From positions 1-14,661 of the forward strand of contig JAFTEP010000179.1 in the NCBI GenBank assembly GCA_017453605.1: 14,661 nt of DNA, written 5' to 3'. The notes below the pieces were generated by a model, which was not told where the DNA came from, did not search any database, and saw only the letters and a list, made by a program, of their open reading frames with translations. Below, one piece after another: positions 6,096 through 12,761 of this stretch; within the stretch, counting starts at the first letter, position 1; every line of letters starts with the position of its first letter. This DNA comes from Clostridia bacterium. Lineage in GTDB: Bacteria; Bacillota; Clostridia; Oscillospirales; SIG627. A program made the translations under genes and the position numbers.

Positions 6096-8639
6096 ATGGA
6101 CGCGAAAATAAAAGAATGTCTTGAAAACAAAGAGTTTGATTATATCCTGCCGTTTTTCTGGCAGCACGGGGAGGAGCATCAGGTCCTTCTCGAGGAAATG
6201 GAAGCGATAAGAAAGTGCGGGATAAAGAGCTTCTGCGTCGAGAGCCGCACCCACGAACAGTTCTGCGAGGACAAGTGGTGGCTCGACTTTGGCTTTATCC
6301 TGAAAAAAGCAAAAGAAACGGGCATGAAGGTCTGGCTCCTCGACGACAAGCACTTCCCGACCGGATACGCCAACAACGCGATGGAGAAAAAGTATCCGCA
6401 CCTGAAGCAGAGGCATTTTCGCACCGAGGTCGTGGACGTCATGGGTCCGAGAAAAGATCTCGCCCTTTTGACCGATTTCTATACCAACGACGGCGACAGG
6501 CTGCTCAGAGCCGTGGCGTACAAGCGCACCGGCGAGGGTCTCGACTGCGACGGCGAGGGGATCGATCTCACCCCGACCTACGAGGACTCGCTCGTGCGCT
6601 TCGACGTGCCGGAGGGTATGTGGAGAGTGTTCTTTATCGTCTTCTCGATCGGCAAGGGCGCGAGACCCCACTACGTCGATATGCTCAACCCCGAGGCGAC
6701 CGACGTCATGATAAGCGAGATATATCAGCCGCATTACGATCATTTCAAAGAGTATTTCGGCAACACTCTCGTCGGCTTCTTCTCCGACGAGCCGGGCTTC
6801 AACCAGGAGATCGGCTCCTATTTCTGCTCGATCGGCAAGGCGAAGCTTCTGCCCTACTGCGATTCGCTGATACCCGAAATAGCCGCAAAGCTCGGCGTCG
6901 GCGAGGACGAGGTGTGGCGTCTCGCGCCGGGTCTGTGGTGGAACGTCGGCGAGAAGACCGCCGCCGTCAGAGTCGCGTATATGGACGTCGTCACCCGGAT
7001 GTACGCCGAAAACTTCACCGAAAAGCTCGCAGGCTGGAGCAACGCTCACGGCGTGATGTATATCGGGCACATCATCGAGGACATGAACGCCTCTATGCAC
7101 CTCGGACATTCCGCCGGGAACTACTTTCGCGCGCTCGACGCCGAGGATATGGCGGGGATCGACGTCGTTTTGCATCAGGTGATGCCCGGGCAGAACGAAA
7201 TGATGCACACCGCGCGCATCTACGACCGCATCGCCGACCCGACGTTTTTTGTCTACGCTCTCGCGAAGCTCGCCGCCTCCCACAGCCACATAAATCCCAA
7301 GATGAAAAACCGCGCGATGTGCGAGATCTTCGGCGCCTACGGCTTCGCTGAGGGTCTGCCCTTCATGAAAAAGCTCGCCGATCACTTCCTCGCCTCCGGC
7401 ATCAACCGCTACGTTCCTCACGCCTTCACACCCAAATATCCCGACCGCGACTGCCCGCCGCATTTCTGGTGCCGCGGGATGAACCCGCAGTTTACTCTCT
7501 TCGGGGAGCTGATGAGATATATGCAGAGGGTGATCCACGCGCTCGACGGCTCGGCGCACGTCGCCGACGCCCTCGTCTACTACAACGCCGAGTCCGAATG
7601 GAGCGGCGGGAAGACGCTCTTGTACTTCGACGTCTCAAAGCGGCTCACCCAGGCGCAGATAGATTTCGATTTCATTTCCCAGGACTACGCGCTCATCACC
7701 GAATATAACGACGGAAAGCTCGTCCTCAACGGCAACACCTACAGGGCTCTCGTTCTGCCGGGCTGCGAATATATCACCTCCGCCCTCGACGAAAAGCTCG
7801 TTTGGCTCGCCAAAGCCGGGGCGAAGATCGTCTTTGCCGGCGACGTCCCGAAAAAGACTTCCGACGGCAAAAAGACCGGGATCGCGTCCCTTGCTATGCA
7901 GACTCCGCTCGACGAGCTCGGAGACTTCTTCCGCGCTTCTTTCGGAACGGATATAAAACTTTCCACCGATGAAAAATACGTCCGCGTTTACCACGTCAAA
8001 AGGGACGCTTTGGACGTCTATATGTTCAAAAACGACTCCGAAGAGACCGTCTGCACGGCGGTCGAGGGGATCTCGGGAGATATCGCCGTCTACGACGCGT
8101 GGAGCAACGCATACTTCAAAAAGTTCGACGCGGCGCTGCACCTCGTGCCGGGAGAGAGCGCGATCTGGGTCGCGGGAGAGGACGTTTCGGGTCTGCCGGA
8201 GTTCAGGGAGTGGTACAGAGGCGAAGAGAAAGCCCTCGATCTTCTCTGGGACTGCGACGCACAGAGCGTCGAGGACGGCGTGAGAAGACCCGTCTTCACC
8301 GCGGGAAAACTGACTAATCTCGCCGCGAGGGGCGGACTGACCCGATTTTCCGGCAAGCTGTTCTACTCGGCTGAATTTGAGATCTCCGGCGCTCTTCCGC
8401 GCTTTATCGACCTCGGCTACGTCGGAGAGACCGCGGACGTAAAGCTCAACGGATCATCACTCGGCGCGAAGATCGCTCCGCCCTACGTCTTCGAAATCGG
8501 CGGCGCGGTCCGCGAGGGCTCAAACCGCATCGGGATCGAGGTCGTCACCAACCCGGTCTACCGCGAGAGGGACGATTTCTCGAGATATATGCCCATCCTC
8601 CCGATGGGACTTACGGGAGAAGTGAAGCTGATCTATTGA
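6096..8639 (+). CDS. Large glycoside hydrolase, GH106-like (possible alpha-L-rhamnosidase)
   Basis: The 847-residue protein has the parts of a clan-A-like hydrolase. Residues from about 10 to 470 form a barrel (YILPFFWQHGEEH, VESRTHEQF, VWLLDDKHFPTGYANN). A Rossmann/amidotransferase-like middle part follows (AESEWSGG near 498-504, ALVLPGCEYIT, AGAKIVFAGDVP). A C-terminal galactose-binding-like beta-sandwich ends the chain (ADVKLNGSSLG, AVREGSNRIGIEV). Candidate catalytic acids are E232 in FFSDEPGF and E328 in HIIEDMN. This plan recalls GH106 rhamnosidases and related uncharacterised clostridial hydrolases; substrate assignment is inference. No signal peptide is present, so it acts in the cytoplasm. 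It is first in an operon with two more hydrolases, 18 bases before the next gene. The GGAGG at 6084-6088 supports the start. Rhamnosidase activity would fit the GH78 enzyme downstream. Confidence 0.7.
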   Translation: MDAKIKECLENKEFDYILPFFWQHGEEHQVLLEEMEAIRKCGIKSFCVESRTHEQFCEDKWWLDFGFILKKAKETGMKVWLLDDKHFPTGYANNAMEKKYPHLKQRHFRTEVVDVMGPRKDLALLTDFYTNDGDRLLRAVAYKRTGEGLDCDGEGIDLTPTYEDSLVRFDVPEGMWRVFFIVFSIGKGARPHYVDMLNPEATDVMISEIYQPHYDHFKEYFGNTLVGFFSDEPGFNQEIGSYFCSIGKAKLLPYCDSLIPEIAAKLGVGEDEVWRLAPGLWWNVGEKTAAVRVAYMDVVTRMYAENFTEKLAGWSNAHGVMYIGHIIEDMNASMHLGHSAGNYFRALDAEDMAGIDVVLHQVMPGQNEMMHTARIYDRIADPTFFVYALAKLAASHSHINPKMKNRAMCEIFGAYGFAEGLPFMKKLADHFLASGINRYVPHAFTPKYPDRDCPPHFWCRGMNPQFTLFGELMRYMQRVIHALDGSAHVADALVYYNAESEWSGGKTLLYFDVSKRLTQAQIDFDFISQDYALITEYNDGKLVLNGNTYRALVLPGCEYITSALDEKLVWLAKAGAKIVFAGDVPKKTSDGKKTGIASLAMQTPLDELGDFFRASFGTDIKLSTDEKYVRVYHVKRDALDVYMFKNDSEETVCTAVEGISGDIAVYDAWSNAYFKKFDAALHLVPGESAIWVAGEDVSGLPEFREWYRGEEKALDLLWDCDAQSVEDGVRRPVFTAGKLTNLAARGGLTRFSGKLFYSAEFEISGALPRFIDLGYVGETADVKLNGSSLGAKIAPPYVFEIGGAVREGSNRIGIEVVTNPVYRERDDFSRYMPILPMGLTGEVKLIY

Positions 8640-8657
8640 AAAGGAGAATGACGCCGT

Positions 8658-10049
8658 ATGAAATTTGCACTGATACATCCGAAAGATCTCTCACCCGTCA
8701 TCAAAAAGGCGCTGGAAGTCTTAAGCCGCCGTCTGTGCGATCACACGGGGGAGTTCCCTGCGTGTCTGCCCTGCGGATCTGAGCCCGAGGACTGCACACT
8801 CTTTTTTATAGGAAGAGCCGAGCAGAACCCTTCGGTCGCCCGAAGAAATCTTATCGTGCCGCAAAAAAGCGGAGGATACGCTCTCGAGATCAGCGGCGGG
8901 AACGTCTACATCGACGGCTTCGACGATCCCGGCGTTCTTTACGGCTGCGTCGATTTCTTCGCGCGCTGTCTTACCTCGCTCGAGTTTCCCGGAGACGTTG
9001 TGCACTACCGCGTCGATCCCTTTTCCAAGCCGCTTCCCGACGCCGTTTTCAGCTCCGCGCCGGACGTCGCCGAACGCGGGATCTGGACCTGGGGGCACGT
9101 TATTTACGATTACCGGAACTTTATGGACAATATGGTCCTCTTAAAAATGAACAAGCTCATCGTCTGGAACGATCACGCCCCTCTCAACGCCCGGGAAATG
9201 CTCGAATACGCACGCGCCTGCGGGATAAAGCTCGTTTGGGGCTTCCCCTGGGGCTGGGACGTCAACATTCATAAGCTCGACTTAAGAAGCATCGTCAATA
9301 CCTCCGGCGAAATATTGGAAAGGTTTGAGAGAGAATATACCGGGATCGCCCCGGACGGCTTCTATTTCCAGTCCTTCACGGAGATAGACTCCGACAACAT
9401 CGGCGGAGTCAACGTCGCGGAGACGGTGACGGAGTTCGTGAACCGCACCGCCGGGATGTTTTTTGAAAAACACCCCGGGATGAATATAGAGTTCGGCCTC
9501 CACGCCCGCTCGGTCAAAGACCGCTCAGACGTCATCGCCCGGGTCGACAGAAGCATAAAGATCGTTTGGGAGGACTGCGGCTCGTTCCCGTTCTCGTATC
9601 TGCCCGACGACCTCTCCTCCTTTTCGCAGACAGAAGATTTTGTCAGCCGGATCGCCGTCCTCAGAGGAGCAGACGACCGTTTCGGCGTCGTGACAAAAGG
9701 CTTCACGAAGCTCGACTGGCAGAAGTTCAGTCACCTCGACGGTCCCGTGATAATAGGCGCCGCCTCCGGCGAAAAACAAAGAAAAATGCTTCTTGAAAGA
9801 AGCAGGGTGTGGAGATATTTCCAGGCGAACTGGATGGTCTACGGAAAAAAAGCGCTCGAAATGATCTCGCTGATGAACCGGATAAAAAACGGCTCGCTCA
9901 GCGTCACAGCGCTCGTCGAGGACGGGCTTTTCGAGGAAGGGATCCCCTTCGCGGTCGCTCTTTTTTCCGAGATGCTCTGGGATGCGGACGCCGGATTTGA
10001 AGCGCTTTTGAAATACGCCGCCCTGAGAGACGACGTATATTTCAGCTGA
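8658..10049 (+). CDS. GH20-like TIM-barrel glycoside hydrolase homologue, specificity unknown
   Basis: This 463-residue protein starts with a small alpha/beta domain of the type found before GH20/GH84/GH67 barrels (residues 1 to about 120, with GGYALEISGGNVYIDGFD and VLYGCVDFFARCL). A barrel follows, with RGIWTWGHVIYDYRNF, LLKMNKLIVWNDH, GIKLVWGFPWGW, FYFQSFTEID (E242) and IVWEDCGSFPFSY (E305-D306). Those acids are the best candidate catalytic residues, but I cannot match them to a characterised family. The paired Asp-Glu characteristic of true GH20 hexosaminidases is not seen at the usual place, so hexosaminidase activity should not be assumed. No signal peptide is present. The start ATG has AAGGAG 11 bases upstream, a rather long spacing. 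Its stop lies 19 bases from the GH78 start, and it is clearly in the same operon. Confidence 0.65.
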   Translation: MKFALIHPKDLSPVIKKALEVLSRRLCDHTGEFPACLPCGSEPEDCTLFFIGRAEQNPSVARRNLIVPQKSGGYALEISGGNVYIDGFDDPGVLYGCVDFFARCLTSLEFPGDVVHYRVDPFSKPLPDAVFSSAPDVAERGIWTWGHVIYDYRNFMDNMVLLKMNKLIVWNDHAPLNAREMLEYARACGIKLVWGFPWGWDVNIHKLDLRSIVNTSGEILERFEREYTGIAPDGFYFQSFTEIDSDNIGGVNVAETVTEFVNRTAGMFFEKHPGMNIEFGLHARSVKDRSDVIARVDRSIKIVWEDCGSFPFSYLPDDLSSFSQTEDFVSRIAVLRGADDRFGVVTKGFTKLDWQKFSHLDGPVIIGAASGEKQRKMLLERSRVWRYFQANWMVYGKKALEMISLMNRIKNGSLSVTALVEDGLFEEGIPFAVALFSEMLWDADAGFEALLKYAALRDDVYFS

Positions 10050-10068
10050 ATTGTATTTAGGAGAAAAA

Positions 10069-12237
10069 ATGAAACAGAGCGATTTTTTCAAGAACGCCGT
10101 ATGGGTCAAGGCGCCCGAAAAGGACGGCGCGGAGCCGGATTTTGCGATCCTCCGGGGTCACTTTGAAGCCAAAAAGGGCGAGAAGGCGACTCTTTTCGTC
10201 CTCGGTCTCGGCTGGTTCAGAGCCTATATCAACGGCGTCTTATTAAACCCCGACAGCTTTCTGCCGCTTTCGAGCGACTACGAAGCGCGCCCCGAGCCCT
10301 CGGGCGAAGTCCTCACCGGGCACAGGATCTACGTTCCGTCATTTGATATCTCCCCGCTTCTGCGCGACGGCGACAACGTTCTCGCGCTCCACTACGGCGG
10401 CGGCTGGTACACCTATAAAAACTCTTATTTCGGCTCCGCGAAGGCGATCTGGAGGATCGCTCTTCCCGGAAGGGACGCCGTCTCCTCGACCGACGACCGT
10501 TTTGCGGAAAGTTTCATCAAAGAGTACCGCATGGAGCGCTGTGAAACGCAGGATCTGACGGATTTTGATTTTGCGGTCTTCGGCGCCGATCTGCCCGACG
10601 CATCTTTTCCCCGCGCCGTCGAGGCGAAGCCTCTTGAAACGGAATATCTTGAGACGGACTGCCCCGCGGACAAAGCGGCTGAGATCATTTATCCCGTTCC
10701 CGTCTGCGAGAGGGACGGCGTGAAGGTCTACGACTGCCGCAAAAACCTTTCCGGGCGCCCGGTGATAAAGCTCCCCTTGACAAAGGGAGAAACTGTCCGT
10801 GCGGTCTTCTCGGAGGAACTGAACGAGGATCTTCTCCCGCACCCGGCGTTCAATCACAGACAGGTCTTTTCGGTCGTGTCGGACGGCTCCGGCAGGACCG
10901 TGACGCCGCAATTCGGCTGGTACGGGTTCAGGTATTTCAGCCTCACCTCGTCCGCGGAAGTCGAAAAAGTGGAATATATCCGCTCCGACGTGAAGGTGAC
11001 GTCCTCGTTTGAAAGCGGCAGTGAAACGCTCAATAAGCTCTATTCGGTTTTTATAAACACGCAGCTTGCCAATATGCACGGCGGCATCCCCTCCGACTGC
11101 CCTCACATCGAAAGGCGCGGCTACACCGGCGACGGTCAGGGCTGCTGCCGCTCCGTGATGACCGTTCTCGACGCCAAAGCATTCTACAGAAAGTGGATCG
11201 ACGACATCTCCGACTGCCAGGACTCTCTTTCCGGGCACGTCCAGTACACCGCGCCGTACATCAGGAGCGGCGGCGGTCCCGGCGGCTGGGGCTGCGCGAT
11301 AGTCGAGGTGCCCTATCAGTTCTGGCTCGCTTACGGCGACCCGGAGCCCTTCAAAAGGCTTTATCCGCAGATGATGAAATATTTCTTGTATCTCGAGGCT
11401 CACTCCGAGTTCGGGCTCGTGACGAGCGACAGAGAGGGCGAGTGGTGCCTCGGCGACTGGTGCACCCCGAAAAAAATCGAGATCAATCCGGCTTTCGTCA
11501 ACAACTATTTCTACGTCCGCTCTCTGCAGAGGATCCTGTCGTTCAGCGACGCGACGGGCTTTGAATGCGACCGAGCGCTCATCGAAGAAAGGATCGCCGA
11601 ACGCTCCGCCGCGATAAAGGCGGCGTACTGGGACGTATACACCTCGAGCTTTCTGGGCGGCGCTCAGGGCGCGGACGCCTTCGCGCTCGACATAGGGCTC
11701 GGGAACGAAAAAACTCTCGCGGCTCTCGCCGAGAAATACTCCGGCCTCGGCGAATACGACACGGGCATCTTCGGAACGGAGATCGTCACGCGCATCCTGT
11801 TCGAGCGCGGTCATCCTCTCGTCGCGGCGTCTCTTCTGACGAGCGAGGGAGAACATTCTTTCGCGGCTATGTTCAGCCGCGGCGCGACGACGCTCTGGGA
11901 ATATTTCCCGGGCTCTCTGAGGGACCGCTCGCACGATCACCCGATGTTCGGCGCGGTCACGGCGCTCCTGTTCGATCAGATCCTCGGGATAGGTCAGCCG
12001 GAGGGCTCGGCGGGCTTTGAAAAGATCGTCATCGCCCCGAAGATCGTGCCCTCGCTCGGCTACGCTAAAGGGCGCCGCATGACCCCGAAGGGCGAGGTCT
12101 CGGTCGGCTGGAAAGTGAGGGACAAAGAGGTCAGGATCGAGATTTCCGTTCCCGGCTGCGTCCCGGCGAAGCTCGTTTACGGCGGCGCGGAATACGACCT
12201 CAAAGAGGGAGACAATTCTTTCAGGCTGGAGCTCTGA
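10069..12237 (+). CDS. Alpha-L-rhamnosidase, GH78 family
   Basis: This enzyme removes terminal alpha-L-rhamnose from plant or microbial glycans by inversion. The N-terminal beta-sandwich (LFVLGLGWFRAYINGVLLNP, then DISPLLRDGDNVLALHYGGGWY) is the Bac_rhamnosid_N type. The helical barrel carries the family signature SDCPHIERRGYTGDGQ with D343, E348 and D355, and GATTLWEYFPG with E611, the expected catalytic set. Ile347 sits where Arg is common. Residues from about 640 on form the C-terminal beta domain. At 722 residues it is shorter than many GH78 proteins (850-1000), with no extra carbohydrate-binding module. The ATG at 10069 is chosen because AGGAG ends 5 bases upstream; an in-frame TTG at 10051 has no ribosome binding site. 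No signal peptide, so cytoplasmic. Third in the operon, after the GH20-like gene. Confidence 0.92.
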   Translation: MKQSDFFKNAVWVKAPEKDGAEPDFAILRGHFEAKKGEKATLFVLGLGWFRAYINGVLLNPDSFLPLSSDYEARPEPSGEVLTGHRIYVPSFDISPLLRDGDNVLALHYGGGWYTYKNSYFGSAKAIWRIALPGRDAVSSTDDRFAESFIKEYRMERCETQDLTDFDFAVFGADLPDASFPRAVEAKPLETEYLETDCPADKAAEIIYPVPVCERDGVKVYDCRKNLSGRPVIKLPLTKGETVRAVFSEELNEDLLPHPAFNHRQVFSVVSDGSGRTVTPQFGWYGFRYFSLTSSAEVEKVEYIRSDVKVTSSFESGSETLNKLYSVFINTQLANMHGGIPSDCPHIERRGYTGDGQGCCRSVMTVLDAKAFYRKWIDDISDCQDSLSGHVQYTAPYIRSGGGPGGWGCAIVEVPYQFWLAYGDPEPFKRLYPQMMKYFLYLEAHSEFGLVTSDREGEWCLGDWCTPKKIEINPAFVNNYFYVRSLQRILSFSDATGFECDRALIEERIAERSAAIKAAYWDVYTSSFLGGAQGADAFALDIGLGNEKTLAALAEKYSGLGEYDTGIFGTEIVTRILFERGHPLVAASLLTSEGEHSFAAMFSRGATTLWEYFPGSLRDRSHDHPMFGAVTALLFDQILGIGQPEGSAGFEKIVIAPKIVPSLGYAKGRRMTPKGEVSVGWKVRDKEVRIEISVPGCVPAKLVYGGAEYDLKEGDNSFRLEL

Positions 12238-12257
12238 ACGAACTGTCGCTTCGCTCT

Positions 12258-12285
12258 CACTTGTAAGGCTGACGCCTTACAAGTG
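12258..12285. repeat. Stem 1 of the element, 12-bp perfect inverted repeat
   Basis: Bases 12258-12269 pair with 12274-12285 across a tgac loop. The same stem recurs unchanged at 12536-12563 in copy B, where the TAA of the 21-codon leader frame (12542-12544) lies in its left arm. Confidence 0.9.
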
Positions 12286-12288
12286 GTC

Positions 12289-12347
12289 TTCGCGCGCTTA
12301 TCGCCGTCAAACACACTTTGTGTGTTTTCCTCCCCTCGGCGCGCGGA
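12289..12347. repeat. Nested stems 2 and 3 of the element
   Basis: An outer 9-bp GC-rich stem (12289-12297 with 12339-12347, one G.T pair) encloses an inner 8-bp stem (aaacacac at 12309-12316 with gtgtgttt at 12320-12327, loop ttt). Only 3 bases separate it from stem 1, so the whole set is compact. It recurs unchanged 278 bp downstream. Confidence 0.75.
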
Positions 12348-12371
12348 CTCGCTGTCGCTCGTTTTGAAGGT

Positions 12372-12402
12372 GTCAAATCCGCGGGAGACCCGTGGATTTG
12401 AC
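12372..12402. repeat. Stem 4 of the element, 14-bp inverted repeat
   Basis: Bases 12372-12385 pair with 12389-12402 around a 3-base aga loop, with a single G.T pair in RNA form. It is the longest stem in the element and recurs unchanged at 12650-12680. Confidence 0.88.
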
Positions 12403-12425
12403 GAAAATCTATCGTATTTTCTTAT

Positions 12426-12438
12426 CCGCCTTTGGCGG
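12426..12438. repeat. Small CCGCC-ttt-GGCGG hairpin before the leader frame
   Basis: This hairpin lies in the spacer between copy A and the detached GH38 start. The corresponding spacer before the real GH38 gene has a diverged but still pairing version, CGCC-ttc-GGCG at 12697-12707. Pairing is thus kept while the surrounding spacer sequence differs. Confidence 0.5.
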
Positions 12439-12478
12439 CTGACTTCGCGGCTTCGCTTGATGGAAAGGAAACTAAATC

Positions 12479-12544
12479 ATGAAAAACAATCTCGACTCGC
12501 TCGGACATGACAGAAACGAACTATCGCTTCGCTCTCACTTGTAA
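12479..12544 (+). pseudogene. Detached duplicate of the GH38 gene start (21-codon open frame)
   Basis: ATG at 12479 opens MKNNLDSLGHDRNEL, closely matching the true GH38 start MRNNLESLGHDRNEL at 12762. After the shared 14 codons the frame enters copy B of the element and reads SLRSHL then TAA at 12542-12544. A GGAAAGGA sequence about 10 bases upstream matches the one before the real gene. The two 42-base starts differ at 3 positions, two of which change residues conservatively (K/R, D/E). It looks like the remnant left by tandem duplication of a roughly 280-bp unit. Because it keeps a plausible ribosome binding site and ends inside stem 1 of copy B, it could act as a translated leader, but that is only a hypothesis. 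Confidence 0.7.
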
Positions 12545-12695
12545 GGCTGACGCCTTACAAGTGGTCTTCGCGCGCTTATCGCCGTCAAACACACTTTGTG
12601 TGTTTTCCTCCCCTCGGCGCGCGGACTCGCTGTCGCTCGGTTTGAAGGTGTCAAATCCGCGGGAGACCCGTGGATTTGACGAAAATCTATCGTAT
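12516..12695. repeat. Hairpin-rich 180-bp element, copy B
   Basis: Second copy of the element, 278 bp downstream of copy A and 178/180 identical. Its left edge joins codons 12-14 of the detached GH38 start (AAACGAA) to the element's own ACGAACT, so AACGAA is shared by both parents. This is the pattern expected at a tandem-duplication junction formed at a short identical sequence. After 12695 the two copies diverge strongly for about 60 bases, then become similar again at the GH38 start. Confidence 0.85.
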
Positions 12696-12716
12696 ACGCC
12701 TTCGGCGGCGGCCTTC

Positions 12717-12742
12717 GCGGCTTCGCTTGGCGGCTTCGCTTG
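12717..12742 (+). repeat. Perfect 13-bp tandem repeat upstream of the GH38 gene
   Basis: The 13-mer gcggcttcgcttg occurs twice in direct succession (12717-12729 and 12730-12742). The matching spacer in the first unit has it only once (12447-12459). It is therefore a likely slippage site, and it changes the distance between the element and the GH38 ribosome binding site (AAAGG near 12747-12751). Confidence 0.8.
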
Positions 12743-12761
12743 ACAGAAAGGAAACCCGATC

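Larger units (their letters stand above)
12238..12417. repeat. Hairpin-rich 180-bp element, copy A
   Basis: This noncoding sequence begins directly after the GH78 stop. It is repeated at 12516-12695 with only two differences in 180 bases (12245 g/a, 12362 t/g), both outside the stems. It contains four stems in order: 12258-12269/12274-12285 (12 bp, loop tgac), 12289-12297/12339-12347 (9 bp, one G.T) enclosing 12309-12316/12320-12327 (8 bp), and 12372-12385/12389-12402 (14 bp, one G.T, loop aga). None has a T run typical of a terminator. The ends carry imperfect direct repeats (ACGAACTGTCG in this copy, ACGAACTATCG in copy B, against ACGAAAATCTATCG). It may be a repeat family or a structured RNA; I recognise no known family. 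Confidence 0.85.

Noticed and set aside
6072..7559. 495-codon minus-strand open frame opposite the first glycoside hydrolase
   Set aside because: Histidine/valine/arginine-rich shadow without domain features or ribosome binding site; the plus-strand gene has a promoter, ribosome binding site and recognisable motifs.
10339..11940. 533-codon minus-strand open frame opposite the GH78 gene
   Set aside because: Antisense shadow of a gene with a complete GH78 catalytic signature.
12309..12327. Stem 3 (aaacacac/gtgtgttt) as a transcription terminator after the GH78 gene
   Set aside because: The stem is AT-rich and followed by only four T bases then tcctcccc, not a T run; none of the element's stems has a convincing terminator tail.
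12238..12695. CRISPR array or insertion sequence as explanation for the duplicated region
   Set aside because: Only two long copies with no regular short repeat/spacer pattern, no cas or transposase gene, and no terminal inverted repeats or target-site duplications that fit; the junctions fit tandem duplication.
12283..12743. Open frames inside both copies of the hairpin element (shared reading MVFARLSPSNTLCVF or its equivalent) and the opposite-strand frame at 12521-12841
   Set aside because: They lie entirely on inverted repeats, lack ribosome binding sites, and the minus-strand one overlaps the GH38 start. They are by-products of the repeat.
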